A DNA stretch of 36,561 nt from Streptococcus azizii (GTDB lineage Bacteria; Bacillota; Bacilli; Lactobacillales; Streptococcaceae), in the NCBI RefSeq assembly GCF_001984715.1, contig NZ_MSPR01000021.1:1-36561 (forward strand). The letters run 5' to 3'. The translations under genes and the position numbers were made by a program. The notes beneath the pieces are model-generated. The model worked only from the letters and a program-made list of their open reading frames with translations. It ran no database searches and was not told the origin of the DNA. This document shows, one piece after another, positions 8,839 through 16,347 of the stretch (its first letter is position 1; the number at the start of each line of letters is the position of its first letter).

Positions 8839-8894
8839 ACAGTCTAGGAATAGACTGTTGAAGGTTGGAAATAGAACGAGTGAAACTCGTGTCA
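8781..8894. repeat. 57-bp tandem duplication at the end of array B
   Basis: Two copies of a 57-bp unit (8781-8837 and 8838-8894) containing the AACAGTCTAGGAATAGACTG hairpin and the ACGAGTgaaACTCGT hairpin. They differ at about two positions, which suggests a recent duplication by slippage or unequal exchange. Confidence 0.85.
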
Positions 8895-8960
8895 AAAGCC
8901 CTCGTATCTTGATGAGTGAAAAGCTCCAGTGGAGGTTTTCAGCCTGTTCCATCTTGAAAT

Positions 8961-9086
8961 AGTTATCAACTACCTTCACGACCTTCGGTTTTGATTGTAA
9001 GGAAATGAGCGGTGCTCATCTCCTATCCCAGCTTTCACAATTCTTAATTGTGAAAGCTAGCCTACTGTTGATTTTTATTGAGTATA
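8961..9086 (-). repeat. BOX-like element, A end and central hairpins
   Basis: Read on the minus strand it begins TATACTCAATAAAAATCAAC, very like boxA, followed by a perfect 13-bp hairpin (AGCTTTCACAATT at 9030-9058 with its complement), a smaller ATGAGC/GCTCAT hairpin (9005-9019) and an end segment CCGAAGGTCGTGAAGGTAG. The stretch 9087-9118 up to eetB shows nothing else. Confidence 0.55.
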
Positions 9087-9118
9087 TGATAAAAGTGCTG
9101 AGCTGTGAAGGCAGGTTC

Positions 9119-9658
9119 TTATCTCCAGTTTGCCAAAATAATTTGGTTATAATGGCGGAGGGGAGCGATCTTCTGGAGCAGATAATTGGCAGCTAGACCG
9201 ACCAAAAATCCAGACAGAATCCCGCTAAACGATAGAATAGGGAGATAATTGAGGACGAGTAAGGATTGAGCAATCCAAGAAAAAACCAACAACTGGCCGA
9301 TATTGTGGAGCATGCCGCCTAAGATGGAAATCCCAATCGCACTGACGCGATTAGGTCCCAACTGTTTGGCAGCAAGCATGCCAGTGTAGCTGAGAGTAAC
9401 CCCTGAAAAACCATATAAAAATGTCGAGAAAGTTCCTCCTAGAAAGGTTGAAACCAAGAGGCGAATGCTGACTACTTTGATACTATCCTTGGCAGGAAGG
9501 GTAAAAATTGCAATCAGACTAATGAGGTTTCCAAGTCCTAATTTTGCTCCAGGAGCAAAGGAAAAGGGGGTTGGAATCAGTCGCTCAACCAGAGTAATGA
9601 CAACTGCCTGAGCAGCTAGCATTGTAATAAACAGTAGTGTTTGATTTTTTGAATTCAT
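9119..9658 (-). CDS. eetB: Gx transporter family membrane protein (EetB-like)
   Basis: A 179-residue protein with five or six hydrophobic helices. The conserved FAPGAKLGLGNLISLIAIF block and later GGMLHNIGQLLV are typical of the Gx transporter family, often labelled heptaprenyl diphosphate synthase component I. In Listeria and lactobacilli a member called EetB is part of the extracellular electron transfer locus, together with EetA; its exact biochemical role is not settled. Here it is divergent from ndh2 with a 220-bp spacer, and EetA lies at the other end of the cluster, also on the minus strand. The ribosome binding site is weak (GAGA). The family is secure; the EET role is inferred from context. 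Confidence 0.85.
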   Translation of the reverse strand: MNSKNQTLLFITMLAAQAVVITLVERLIPTPFSFAPGAKLGLGNLISLIAIFTLPAKDSIKVVSIRLLVSTFLGGTFSTFLYGFSGVTLSYTGMLAAKQLGPNRVSAIGISILGGMLHNIGQLLVFSWIAQSLLVLNYLPILSFSGILSGFLVGLAANYLLQKIAPLRHYNQIILANWR

Positions 9659-9732
9659 AATCGTATCTCTATACTAATAGTAGGTAGAAAGTGTTTAAGG
9701 ATAAAAGCTAGCTACCCATCCTCTCTACCTCC

Positions 9733-9738
9733 ATTATA
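9733..9738 (-). promoter_or_regulatory. -10 box for eetB
   Basis: TATAAT on the minus strand, about 75 bp upstream of the eetB start. A TTGCAT lies 20 bp further upstream, which is long for a -35 spacer. The resulting leader begins with the purine-rich GGAGGTAGAGAGGATGGG. Confidence 0.45.
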
Positions 9739-9807
9739 CTATCTGTTTTTTTAGAGATATGCAAGTCTTTTTTGGAGAATTGTCTCCCTCCAAAATAAAT
9801 CCTCCCA

Positions 9808-9836
9808 TTGTGCAATCTCTTCAAAAGGTGTATAAT
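9808..9836 (+). promoter_or_regulatory. Promoter of ndh2
   Basis: TTGTGC (9808-9813), a 17-bp spacer and a perfect TATAAT (9831-9836). Transcription would begin near 9843, giving a leader of about 36 nt. The leader contains a two-codon ATG-TTT-TGA that overlaps the TTG start of ndh2. Confidence 0.7.
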
Positions 9837-9878
9837 AGTCTTTGTTAAAAAGCAGACAAACTAATTGGAGGTTATGTT

Positions 9879-11765
9879 TTGACTAAAAATATTGTAATAG
9901 TAGGTGCTGGGTATGCAGGGATTGCTGCAGCGCGCCTACTCGGGAAAAAGTTCAAGAAAAGTGACGATGTGACCGTTACCTTGATTGATAAAAACTCATT
10001 CCATACCTATATGACAGAGTTGCACGAAGTAGCAGCTGGTCGTGTGGAAAAAGATGCTATTAAGTATGATTTAAAACGCATCTTTAATAAGTATCCAAAA
10101 GTGGACTTGGTGACAGACAAGGTTGTTGAAATTGACTACGACAAGAAAGAAGTCATTGCGGAACATCAAACCCTTCCTTTTGACTATCTCTTGCTTGCAA
10201 TGGGTGGGGAAGCCAACGATTTTGGTATCAAGGGCGTAAAAGAAAATGGTTTCACTCTTTGGTCGATTGAAGCAGCAGAGCGTTTGCATGACCATATCAT
10301 TGATTCCTGCTATCGTGCTATGCGAGAACACGATGAAGAAAAGCGTCGTGCCCTGCTTACTTTTACCGTTATCGGTGCAGGTTTCACGGGTATCGAAATG
10401 ATTGGTGAACTGATCGACTGGGTTCCAATCTTGGCACATGAATTTAAATTAGATCCAGCCGAGTTCTCTCTGAAAGTAATCGAAGCAATGCCGAACATCT
10501 TGCAAATGGTTACGGAGAAAGAACAAGTGAAAACCCGTAAATACCTTGAGAAAAAAGGTGTTGAATTGGTACTCGGTGATGGAGTGGCAGCCGTCGAAGC
10601 CGACAAATTGCTCCTTTCATCTGGTCGCGAAATTCCAAGCTACACTTCTATCTGGACAGCAGGGGTACAGGCTAATAGCGATGCTAGTGCGTTCGGGATT
10701 GAAAAAGCGCGTGCAGGACGCTTGGTTGCCAATGAATACATGGAAGCCAAGGGTAAGGAAAATGTCTATGTAGCAGGTGACTTGGTCTATTATGAAGAGC
10801 CAGACAAGGATGGTAAACCAACGCCACAAATTGTTCAAGCAGCCGAGCAAACAGGACATACAGCAGCGCAGAATATCATCGCTGCGATTACCGGTGGAGA
10901 AAAACATAGCTACAAAGGGAAGTACGATGGCTTTATGGTCTCTATCGGTTCCCGTTATGGAGTTGCCTTCTTGATGGGCAAATACCACTTGTCAGGCTTT
11001 ATGGCGATGTTCATGAAGCACATGGTGAACTTGCTCTACTTCTTTACCATCCGTAGCTTCTTTTACATGGGTTCTTATATCCGCCATGAATTCTTTGATA
11101 TTAAGAATAAACGCAATATCTTTGGTGGTCACACATCTGGAAAAGGAAACCTTCTGTGGTCTACACCCTTGCGTGTATTCTATGGTTCCGTCTGGCTCTA
11201 CGAAGGAATCAAGAAAGCCTTTGGACTTTTCGGAACGACCTCATGGCTGGGGGATCAAGTAGTCTTTCCATTCCCGTGGTTGGCTGACCCTGTATCAGGT
11301 GCTTCAGCAGCTGAAGCCACATCAGGCGCTTCCCAAGCAGCGACTGAAACAGCCCAAGCTATCTTTGGACTGAGCTATGCCTATGGTGAGCAGCCAATGA
11401 CAGTGTTGGACGGTATGCCAGATTGGTTTGCTTCTATCATGCAGTTTATGATGCCTAATCAAGAGGTTGCTCTCTTTATGCAAAAGTTCATGACCATTGC
11501 AGAAATTGGAATAGGTCTTGCCTTGATTGCGGGAGCCTTTGTTTGGATTGTCAGCGCAGCAACGGTTGCCTTGGTAGCCATGTTTAGTTTATCAGGAATG
11601 TTCTATTGGGTAAATATCTGGTTCGTTCCAGTTGCCATCTCATTGATGAACGGTGCAGGTCGTGCCTTCGGTCTAGACTACTGGATCATGCCATGGTTGG
11701 GTCGTTTCCTTGATAGGAAGGTGTATGGCAAACCCAAGCATATTTATACTTTAAAAGACAAATGA
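9879..11765 (+). CDS. ndh2: Type II NADH:quinone oxidoreductase, EET-type Ndh2
   Basis: FAD enzyme that oxidises NADH and reduces (demethyl)menaquinone at the membrane without pumping protons. The 628-residue length is far above the ~400 of ordinary NDH-2 and matches the EET-specific Ndh2, which carries a C-terminal membrane domain. FAD Rossmann motif GAGYAG is at residues 9-14, the NADH motif GAGFTG at about 166-171, and the FAD-binding AGD of VYVAGDLV near 299-301. After about residue 385 come several hydrophobic helices and an Ala/Ser-rich linker around 470-490. The start is TTG at 9879: TTGGAGG lies 7 nt upstream, and the nearby ATG at 9874 is out of frame. A strong terminator follows. 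It may also feed aerobic respiration if a cytochrome bd exists elsewhere. Confidence 0.93.
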   Translation: MTKNIVIVGAGYAGIAAARLLGKKFKKSDDVTVTLIDKNSFHTYMTELHEVAAGRVEKDAIKYDLKRIFNKYPKVDLVTDKVVEIDYDKKEVIAEHQTLPFDYLLLAMGGEANDFGIKGVKENGFTLWSIEAAERLHDHIIDSCYRAMREHDEEKRRALLTFTVIGAGFTGIEMIGELIDWVPILAHEFKLDPAEFSLKVIEAMPNILQMVTEKEQVKTRKYLEKKGVELVLGDGVAAVEADKLLLSSGREIPSYTSIWTAGVQANSDASAFGIEKARAGRLVANEYMEAKGKENVYVAGDLVYYEEPDKDGKPTPQIVQAAEQTGHTAAQNIIAAITGGEKHSYKGKYDGFMVSIGSRYGVAFLMGKYHLSGFMAMFMKHMVNLLYFFTIRSFFYMGSYIRHEFFDIKNKRNIFGGHTSGKGNLLWSTPLRVFYGSVWLYEGIKKAFGLFGTTSWLGDQVVFPFPWLADPVSGASAAEATSGASQAATETAQAIFGLSYAYGEQPMTVLDGMPDWFASIMQFMMPNQEVALFMQKFMTIAEIGIGLALIAGAFVWIVSAATVALVAMFSLSGMFYWVNIWFVPVAISLMNGAGRAFGLDYWIMPWLGRFLDRKVYGKPKHIYTLKDK

Positions 11766-11818
11766 TACTGAATAGTGGTTCTTAATTCCATTATGATTGA
11801 AAGAAGATAAAATGATAG

Positions 11819-11864
11819 GGGCTATTCAAAGAGCGGGGAAAGAGTTTGCTGAATAGCCCTTTTT
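11819..11864 (+). terminator. Terminator after ndh2
   Basis: Ten-bp perfect stem GGGCTATTCA/TGAATAGCCC around a 21-nt loop, followed by T5. It lies between ndh2 and the dmkB start, so dmkB depends on read-through or a promoter close to its start. Confidence 0.85.
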
Positions 11865-11885
11865 CTATAATGAAGTAGGAGTATT

Positions 11886-12878
11886 GTGGTACATCAAATT
11901 TGGAAGAATCATCCAGAAATACAGAAGGGACTGGGACAAGTCAAGCGCATTATGCTAACAGAGATGAGGATGATACATCCAGCCGTGCGCGAAAAAATTG
12001 TTGAATATATAGAGGCACCGGGAAAGTATATGCGCTCAGGTCTGTGTCTCATGTTTGCCCAAGCTGTGGATGGAGAAATTAAGCTAGAAAAACTTTATTT
12101 TGCTGCTTATGTAGAGGTGTTACATCTTGCGACCCTCCTTCATGATGATGTCATCGATGAGGCAGATGTACGGAGAGGAATCGTTGCTGCCCATCGTCAC
12201 TTTTCAAATCGCATTGCCATCTACGCAGGTGACTATCTAATGGCCTATGCAGGACGTTTACTGGCAAAGGGGGTGCGATTATTAGGACTTGAAAGGTCCG
12301 AAATGGAATGCCTCAATGAGAGATTGATAGAGGGAATTTTAGCAGGGGAATTGGCTCAGTTGATGAATCAGTTTGATTCGACGATGACCATGAAACGCTA
12401 TCTGAAGCAAATTCAAGGAAAGACAGCTTTCTTGTTTGGTTTGGCTTGCCAACTAGGAAGTCTACAGGGTGGGAGAACTGTCAAAAAAAGCTCCCCGGCC
12501 TTTCGAGCGGGTCGTTCTTTTGGTATGGCCTTTCAGTTGCGGGATGATCTGATTGATTATTATTTAACAGCCCAGGAATCAGGGAAGCCGGCCCTACAAG
12601 ATATTCAAAATGGGATTTATACAGCTCCCCTCCTCCTTGCTATTGAGGAGGATCAGAGTATCCGTCAGGATTTGAGGGTAGTGATAGAGACTAAGGACGA
12701 GGGCTTGATGGAGCAGTTGATAGAGAAGATAGAGCAAACCAAGGCGCGGGAGCGTACGGAAGCCTTGATGAGAGCCTATATGCGAAAGGTAGACAGGGAG
12801 GTTCTTCTAGTAGAGACAGAAGGCCGCTCAGTTGATTGGCACTGGCTAGCAGAAAAAATGCTGGCTTCTTATCGTTGA
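11886..12878 (+). CDS. dmkB: Polyprenyl diphosphate synthase (DmkB/HepT-like)
   Basis: All-trans polyprenyl diphosphate synthase of 330 residues that would build the isoprenoid tail of demethylmenaquinone from farnesyl or geranyl diphosphate plus IPP. The first Asp-rich motif is HDDVID (residues 86-91), the second RDDLID (219-224), and GKYMRSG and QGKTAFLF supply substrate-binding basic residues. In EET loci this gene is called dmkB. The start is GTG at 11886, preceded by TAGGAG. It follows the ndh2 terminator and precedes the pplA-like gene by 128 bp. Chain length cannot be predicted safely. It could also be labelled ispB/hepT. Confidence 0.9.
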   Translation: MVHQIWKNHPEIQKGLGQVKRIMLTEMRMIHPAVREKIVEYIEAPGKYMRSGLCLMFAQAVDGEIKLEKLYFAAYVEVLHLATLLHDDVIDEADVRRGIVAAHRHFSNRIAIYAGDYLMAYAGRLLAKGVRLLGLERSEMECLNERLIEGILAGELAQLMNQFDSTMTMKRYLKQIQGKTAFLFGLACQLGSLQGGRTVKKSSPAFRAGRSFGMAFQLRDDLIDYYLTAQESGKPALQDIQNGIYTAPLLLAIEEDQSIRQDLRVVIETKDEGLMEQLIEKIEQTKARERTEALMRAYMRKVDREVLLVETEGRSVDWHWLAEKMLASYR

Positions 12879-12914
12879 ATCTAACAAGAGATTTTCCTTA
12901 TCTTGTGGTAAACA

Positions 12915-12944
12915 TTGGACATTCTGACCAAAAAGGTATATCAT
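12915..12944 (+). promoter_or_regulatory. Candidate promoter of the pplA-like gene
   Basis: TTGGAC (12915-12920) followed after 18 bp by TATCAT (12939-12944), or TATATC with 16 bp. Just downstream, GAAAACGCTTCA (12955-12966) resembles a catabolite control (cre) half-palindrome with one base missing; that reading is weak. Confidence 0.4.
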
Positions 12945-13006
12945 TATAGAGTAAGAAAACGCTTCAGTTTTGATTAGCTGAGGTAGAGAAAAGGAGTTTT
13001 ATCGTA

Positions 13007-13522
13007 ATGAAAACAACAAAAGTCGCTTTGAAAAGTATTGCAGTTTTAGCTGCTGCCTTTGCCTTGGTAGCCTGTGGTGCTAAAGAAGACGCGAAAGATA
13101 CAGCAATGTCTACATCTGAGACTACAGCAGCTTCATCAGCAGAAACAAAGACGATGGCTGAATTGAAGGATGGGACATACTCAGCAGAGTCTGCACCAGA
13201 TGATCGAGGATTTAAGATTGTTCATTCTATCACTGTTAAAGACGGCAAAATTACAGAGTCTAAGTTTGATTATGAGGACAAAGACGGTAAGATGAAGTCT
13301 GAAAACGAAGAATACAATAAAATGATGAGTGAAAAAGCTGGTGTCTCTGCAAAAGAAGCGATTGAAAAATTAAATGCTGGTCTTGTTGAAAAGCAAGATG
13401 TTGCAGCAGTTGAAGTGGTTTCAGGAGCAACCCATACTTCAGAGGACTTCAAGAAGAGTACAGAAGCTCTCCTTGTCGCAGCTGAAAAAGGTGATACTGC
13501 AAAAGTAATGCTTGATAAATAA
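13007..13522 (+). CDS. pplA: FMN-binding domain lipoprotein (PplA-like electron carrier)
   Basis: A 171-residue secreted lipoprotein: signal peptide with lipobox LVAC (Cys23), a Ser/Thr/Ala-rich linker to about residue 50, then one FMN_bind domain. The motif SGATHTS at residues 139-145 contains Thr142, the expected site for covalent FMN attachment by an ApbE-type flavin transferase, encoded next at fmnB. In Listeria, PplA carries the final electron transfer step on the cell surface and has two such domains; here there is only one. It has its own promoter candidate and its own terminator, so it can be expressed at a level different from its neighbours, as fits an abundant surface carrier. The low Cys and high Lys/Glu content is normal for the family. 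Confidence 0.88.
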   Translation: MKTTKVALKSIAVLAAAFALVACGAKEDAKDTAMSTSETTAASSAETKTMAELKDGTYSAESAPDDRGFKIVHSITVKDGKITESKFDYEDKDGKMKSENEEYNKMMSEKAGVSAKEAIEKLNAGLVEKQDVAAVEVVSGATHTSEDFKKSTEALLVAAEKGDTAKVMLDK

Positions 13523-13542
13523 TTGAGCAGAAACATAAAAAT

Positions 13543-13570
13543 AGAGGCTGACTAAATACCAGCCTCTTTT
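13543..13570 (+). terminator. Terminator after pplA
   Basis: Perfect 8-bp stem AGAGGCTG/CAGCCTCT with a 9-nt loop and a following T-run. Confidence 0.88.
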
Positions 13571-13595
13571 CTAGTGGGGTATAGTCATTCAGTTC

Positions 13596-14110
13596 ATCTT
13601 ATGTAATTGAACACGCCCTAAACTCTGTGCGAAAAAGATAGGCAGCTGTTTCGGCTTTAGCCGATTACAGATGAGAATCCCTTTAGTGGATAGGCATCTG
13701 TTTTGGCTTTAGCTGATTGTAGCTGAGGATTCCTAGGGGATTGAAACAGTTTGGGGAACTGTTTCAACGGTCACCCAGAAACAAGAAAGTGACCACAGAA
13801 GTCCGAACTTAGAAATTAAAAAGTGAGGGAATTTGCCACTGAGCTTAAAAACTAAGAAGTGAGGATAGGCAGCTGTTTCGGCTTTAGCCGATTACAGATG
13901 AGATTGCAACAGTTCGGTGAACTGTTGCAACTGGTCACCTAGAAATCAGACAGTGACCACAGAAGCCCGAGCTAAAAAATTAGACAGCGAGGATAAATAC
14001 TTCGATTTACTGTCTTTAATGAATAGGCTGAAAACCTCCACTGGGGCTTTTCACTCGTCGGATTTTCTATTTTCGCTTTGAGTTTTTCACGGGCTTTGTA
14101 TCTTATGTAA
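13596..14110. repeat. Mosaic palindromic repeat array C between pplA and fmnB
   Basis: A 515-bp array bounded by an 11-bp direct repeat ATCTTATGTAA (13596-13606 and 14100-14110). It contains the CAGCTG cassette three times (near 13640, a decayed copy near 13703, and 13867), GAAACAGTTT and GCAACAGTTC hairpins, two GGTCAC/GTGACC pairs, and at 14031-14055 a CCTCCActgGGG hairpin shared in reverse with 8919-8945. The right end (GGGCTTTGTATCTTATGTAA) runs directly into the fmnB ribosome binding site. No ORF of note. Confidence 0.85.
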
Positions 14111-14124
14111 AGGAGGATGAGAAT

Positions 14125-15183
14125 ATGAAATGGAAATGGCTGGTGCTTCTTCTATCCGTTGGTGTTTTTTTATTGGGAGCTTGTCAGTCTAAGCAGGCAG
14201 TCAAGGAGGGTCTACCTGTGGTGGAGAAACCTTTGACTCGTACGGAGAGTCTGCTTCATACAGTTGTGCAGATTAGTATCTATCATGAGAATCAAGAAGA
14301 AGTGCTAGAAGAAGGCCTTGCCTATGTTAAGGAAATGGAGCGGCTTCTATCAACAAATTTGGAAGGTTCTGATATTTATCGAATCAACCATGCGGCAGGA
14401 AAGGAAGCGGTCAAGGTTGATTCTCGGACCTTTGAATTGATTGAACAAGCCTTGGTGATGGGGGAAAAAAGCAAGGGACGCTTTGATATCTCTATCGGAG
14501 CCATCAACAATCTTTGGAGAATTGGCTCAGAAGATGCCCGAAAGCCAAGCGATCAAGAGATTAAGGAGGCCCTGCCTCGCGTCCATTATAAGGATGTGCA
14601 GCTGGATAAGAAAAATCAGACCGTTGCGGTAAAAGAGGGGATGGTCTTGGAACTTGGTGCCATTTCAAAAGGCTATATCGCTGATGGCTTGAAAGCCTTG
14701 TTTGCTAGCAAAGGAATCACAACTGCAATTATCAATCTAGGTGGCAATGTTGTCGTGATGGGAAGTTCTCCTGCCCATAAGGAGGGCTGGAAAGTAGGGG
14801 TTCAAGATCCCGATGAAGTACGGGGGACAGTGGTTGGTTCGGTCTATGTGACAGATGGATCAGTTGTAACCTCGGGCATCTATGAGCGCTATCTGGAAGT
14901 GGATGGAGTCATCTATCACCATATCCTGAATCCTGCAACAGGTTACCCAGTTGAGAACAATATTTCAGGAGTGACAGTCTTTACCAAAACGTCTACCCAG
15001 GGAGATGCTCTCTCTACAACCTTGTTTCTGCTGGGCATTGATGAAGGGCGAAACTTTATCGACCAGCTGGAGGATGTAGAGGCGGTCTTTATCGATAAGG
15101 AGCGTGGTGTTCATCTCAGCAAAGGACTCAAGGGACGTTTTGAATTGAGCAATAAGGAGTATCATCTTGTCAATGACGAATAA
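14125..15183 (+). CDS. fmnB: FAD:protein FMN transferase, ApbE family lipoprotein (FmnB)
   Basis: A 352-residue lipoprotein with a signal peptide and lipobox LGAC (Cys20). ApbE enzymes split FAD and attach FMN to a Thr in target proteins outside the cell; the obvious target is the SGAT motif of the neighbouring PplA-like protein. Family blocks are GAISKGYIADG (residues 178-188), INLGGNVVVMGSSP, VTSGIYERY, HHILNPATGYP, and the metal-binding GDALSTTLF near 293-301. AAAGGAGG lies 8 nt before the ATG. The gene has no promoter clear of the repeat array, so it depends on read-through or on array sequences. Its end overlaps the start of the MenA-type gene. Confidence 0.93.
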   Translation: MKWKWLVLLLSVGVFLLGACQSKQAVKEGLPVVEKPLTRTESLLHTVVQISIYHENQEEVLEEGLAYVKEMERLLSTNLEGSDIYRINHAAGKEAVKVDSRTFELIEQALVMGEKSKGRFDISIGAINNLWRIGSEDARKPSDQEIKEALPRVHYKDVQLDKKNQTVAVKEGMVLELGAISKGYIADGLKALFASKGITTAIINLGGNVVVMGSSPAHKEGWKVGVQDPDEVRGTVVGSVYVTDGSVVTSGIYERYLEVDGVIYHHILNPATGYPVENNISGVTVFTKTSTQGDALSTTLFLLGIDEGRNFIDQLEDVEAVFIDKERGVHLSKGLKGRFELSNKEYHLVNDE

Positions 15184-16129
15184 AAAAGGGAAGCTCTCCC
15201 TTCCGATTTTCTTAGAATTTATCGAATTACGAACCAAGGTTGCGAGCATCTTTCCCCTGCTCCTTGGAATGGTTTGGGCGCTTTACCGTTATAGTAGTTT
15301 CAATGCTCTGAACACTCTACTATTTTTTCTAGCTGTCTTGGCCTTTGATATGTGTACGACAGCCATCAACAATACGATGGATTATGCTAAGGCAAAGGAT
15401 CAAGTCTATCGTGAAAAACAGAATGTCATCGGTCGCCATCAGCTTGATTTTCGACAAATGGTGCAGATTGTCTTTTCTCTCTTGTTCTTTTCAATCGTTA
15501 TCTCCTTGCTATTGGTCTGGCGGACAGATGTGATGTTGCTACCGCTTGGAGCGATGTGCTTCTTGATAGGAATTTGCTATACCTTTGGCCCCATTCCCTT
15601 GTCACGGATGCCTTTAGGAGAGGTTTTTTCTGGTTTGACGATGGGATTTGGCATTTTCTTTCTCGCTGTTTTTGTTCAAGCACCCCATCTATTTTTAGTC
15701 AGTCGGTTTGTGGGGGAATGGTTTCAGTTGCAGCTAGCTTGGGGGAGGCTGATTGAAATCGGTCTGATGAGCCTTCCCTTGGTTTGTCTCATTGCAAATA
15801 TTATGTTGGCCAATAACTTGTGCGATTTGGATGAAGATATTCGCAATCATCGCTATACCTTAGTCTTTCATATTGGACGACAAAAGGGGCTTTTCCTCTA
15901 TACCTGCTTGGCTCTCTTGCCGTGGTTTTTGTGGCTAGTCTACCCTTTCTTTGGACTGTTACCTTTTTGGGCTTGGTTGGGCTTTGGTATTGCAACCTTG
16001 TCTTATCGCAGTTTGAGACGTTTCTTGGAAAAACAAGTGAAACGTGAAACCTTTATCGAAGCGGTCAATAGTTTTATCCTCTTTTCAGTCTTATATCTTC
16101 TAGTGCTGATTGTAGCTTGTGTGATATAG
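15167..16129 (+). CDS. menA: 1,4-dihydroxy-2-naphthoate polyprenyltransferase (MenA/DmkA)
   Basis: UbiA-superfamily membrane prenyltransferase of 320 residues with about eight or nine hydrophobic helices. It would join the polyprenyl chain from DmkB to 1,4-dihydroxy-2-naphthoate to give demethylmenaquinone. First Asp-rich motif: NNTMDYAKAKD (residues 68-78); second: DLDEDIRNHR (220-229). The start is best placed at TTG 15167, 7 nt after AAGGAG, rather than ATG 15173, which is 13 nt away. Both lie inside the end of fmnB, so the two are translationally coupled. No headgroup synthesis genes (menF, D, H, C, E, B) are in this window; group B Streptococcus is known to use external DHNA with a similar partial pathway. 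Confidence 0.92.
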   Translation: MSMTNKKGKLSLPIFLEFIELRTKVASIFPLLLGMVWALYRYSSFNALNTLLFFLAVLAFDMCTTAINNTMDYAKAKDQVYREKQNVIGRHQLDFRQMVQIVFSLLFFSIVISLLLVWRTDVMLLPLGAMCFLIGICYTFGPIPLSRMPLGEVFSGLTMGFGIFFLAVFVQAPHLFLVSRFVGEWFQLQLAWGRLIEIGLMSLPLVCLIANIMLANNLCDLDEDIRNHRYTLVFHIGRQKGLFLYTCLALLPWFLWLVYPFFGLLPFWAWLGFGIATLSYRSLRRFLEKQVKRETFIEAVNSFILFSVLYLLVLIVACVI

Positions 16130-16159
16130 AAAAAAAGAACTTGAAGTTTCAAGCTCTCA

Positions 16160-16203
16160 GATTGAAGAAAAATCCATCTCGGCTCATTTTCTTCAATCTT
16201 TTT
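16160..16203 (+). terminator. Terminator after menA
   Basis: Twelve-bp stem GATTGAAGAAAA/TTTTCTTCAATC with a 15-nt loop and T5. A second small hairpin (AAAAATAC/GTATTTTT, 16212-16237) nearby could serve convergent eetA. The rest of 16204-16347 shows nothing I recognise. Confidence 0.88.
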
Positions 16204-16347
16204 CTTGGGCTAAAAATACCACTATATCAGTATTTTTAAGAGTTGCTGCAAGATGATGTTCACACTATGAATTTGCTATTTTTCTACCGCTTAGAGGGGT
16301 TGTCTACCTTTTGAGACTTCAATTTTCCAACTCTTTTAGACTACCTA

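Larger units (their letters stand above)
8260..8910. repeat. Mosaic palindromic repeat array B between ktrB and eetB
   Basis: Same cassette family as array A, mostly in the opposite orientation. Element junctions are seen at 8376-8395 (CACATCTTAACTGAACACG) and 8560-8584 (CTTTGTATCTTAGTAATTG). It includes the GAGTC, GTGACC/GGTCAC, GAAACAGTTT, CAGCTG, CTTCAAAGGTAT and CAACAGTCT hairpins. No gene is credible within it; ORFs such as 8765-8962 and 8779-8979 are translations of palindromes. Confidence 0.85.

Noticed and set aside
8765..8979. Overlapping ORFs on both strands encoding related peptides
   Set aside because: Consequence of palindromic, tandemly duplicated DNA.
12955..12966. CcpA cre site upstream of pplA
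   Set aside because: GAAAACGCTTCA lacks one base of the expected palindrome and both outer TG/CA positions fit poorly; kept only as a remark.
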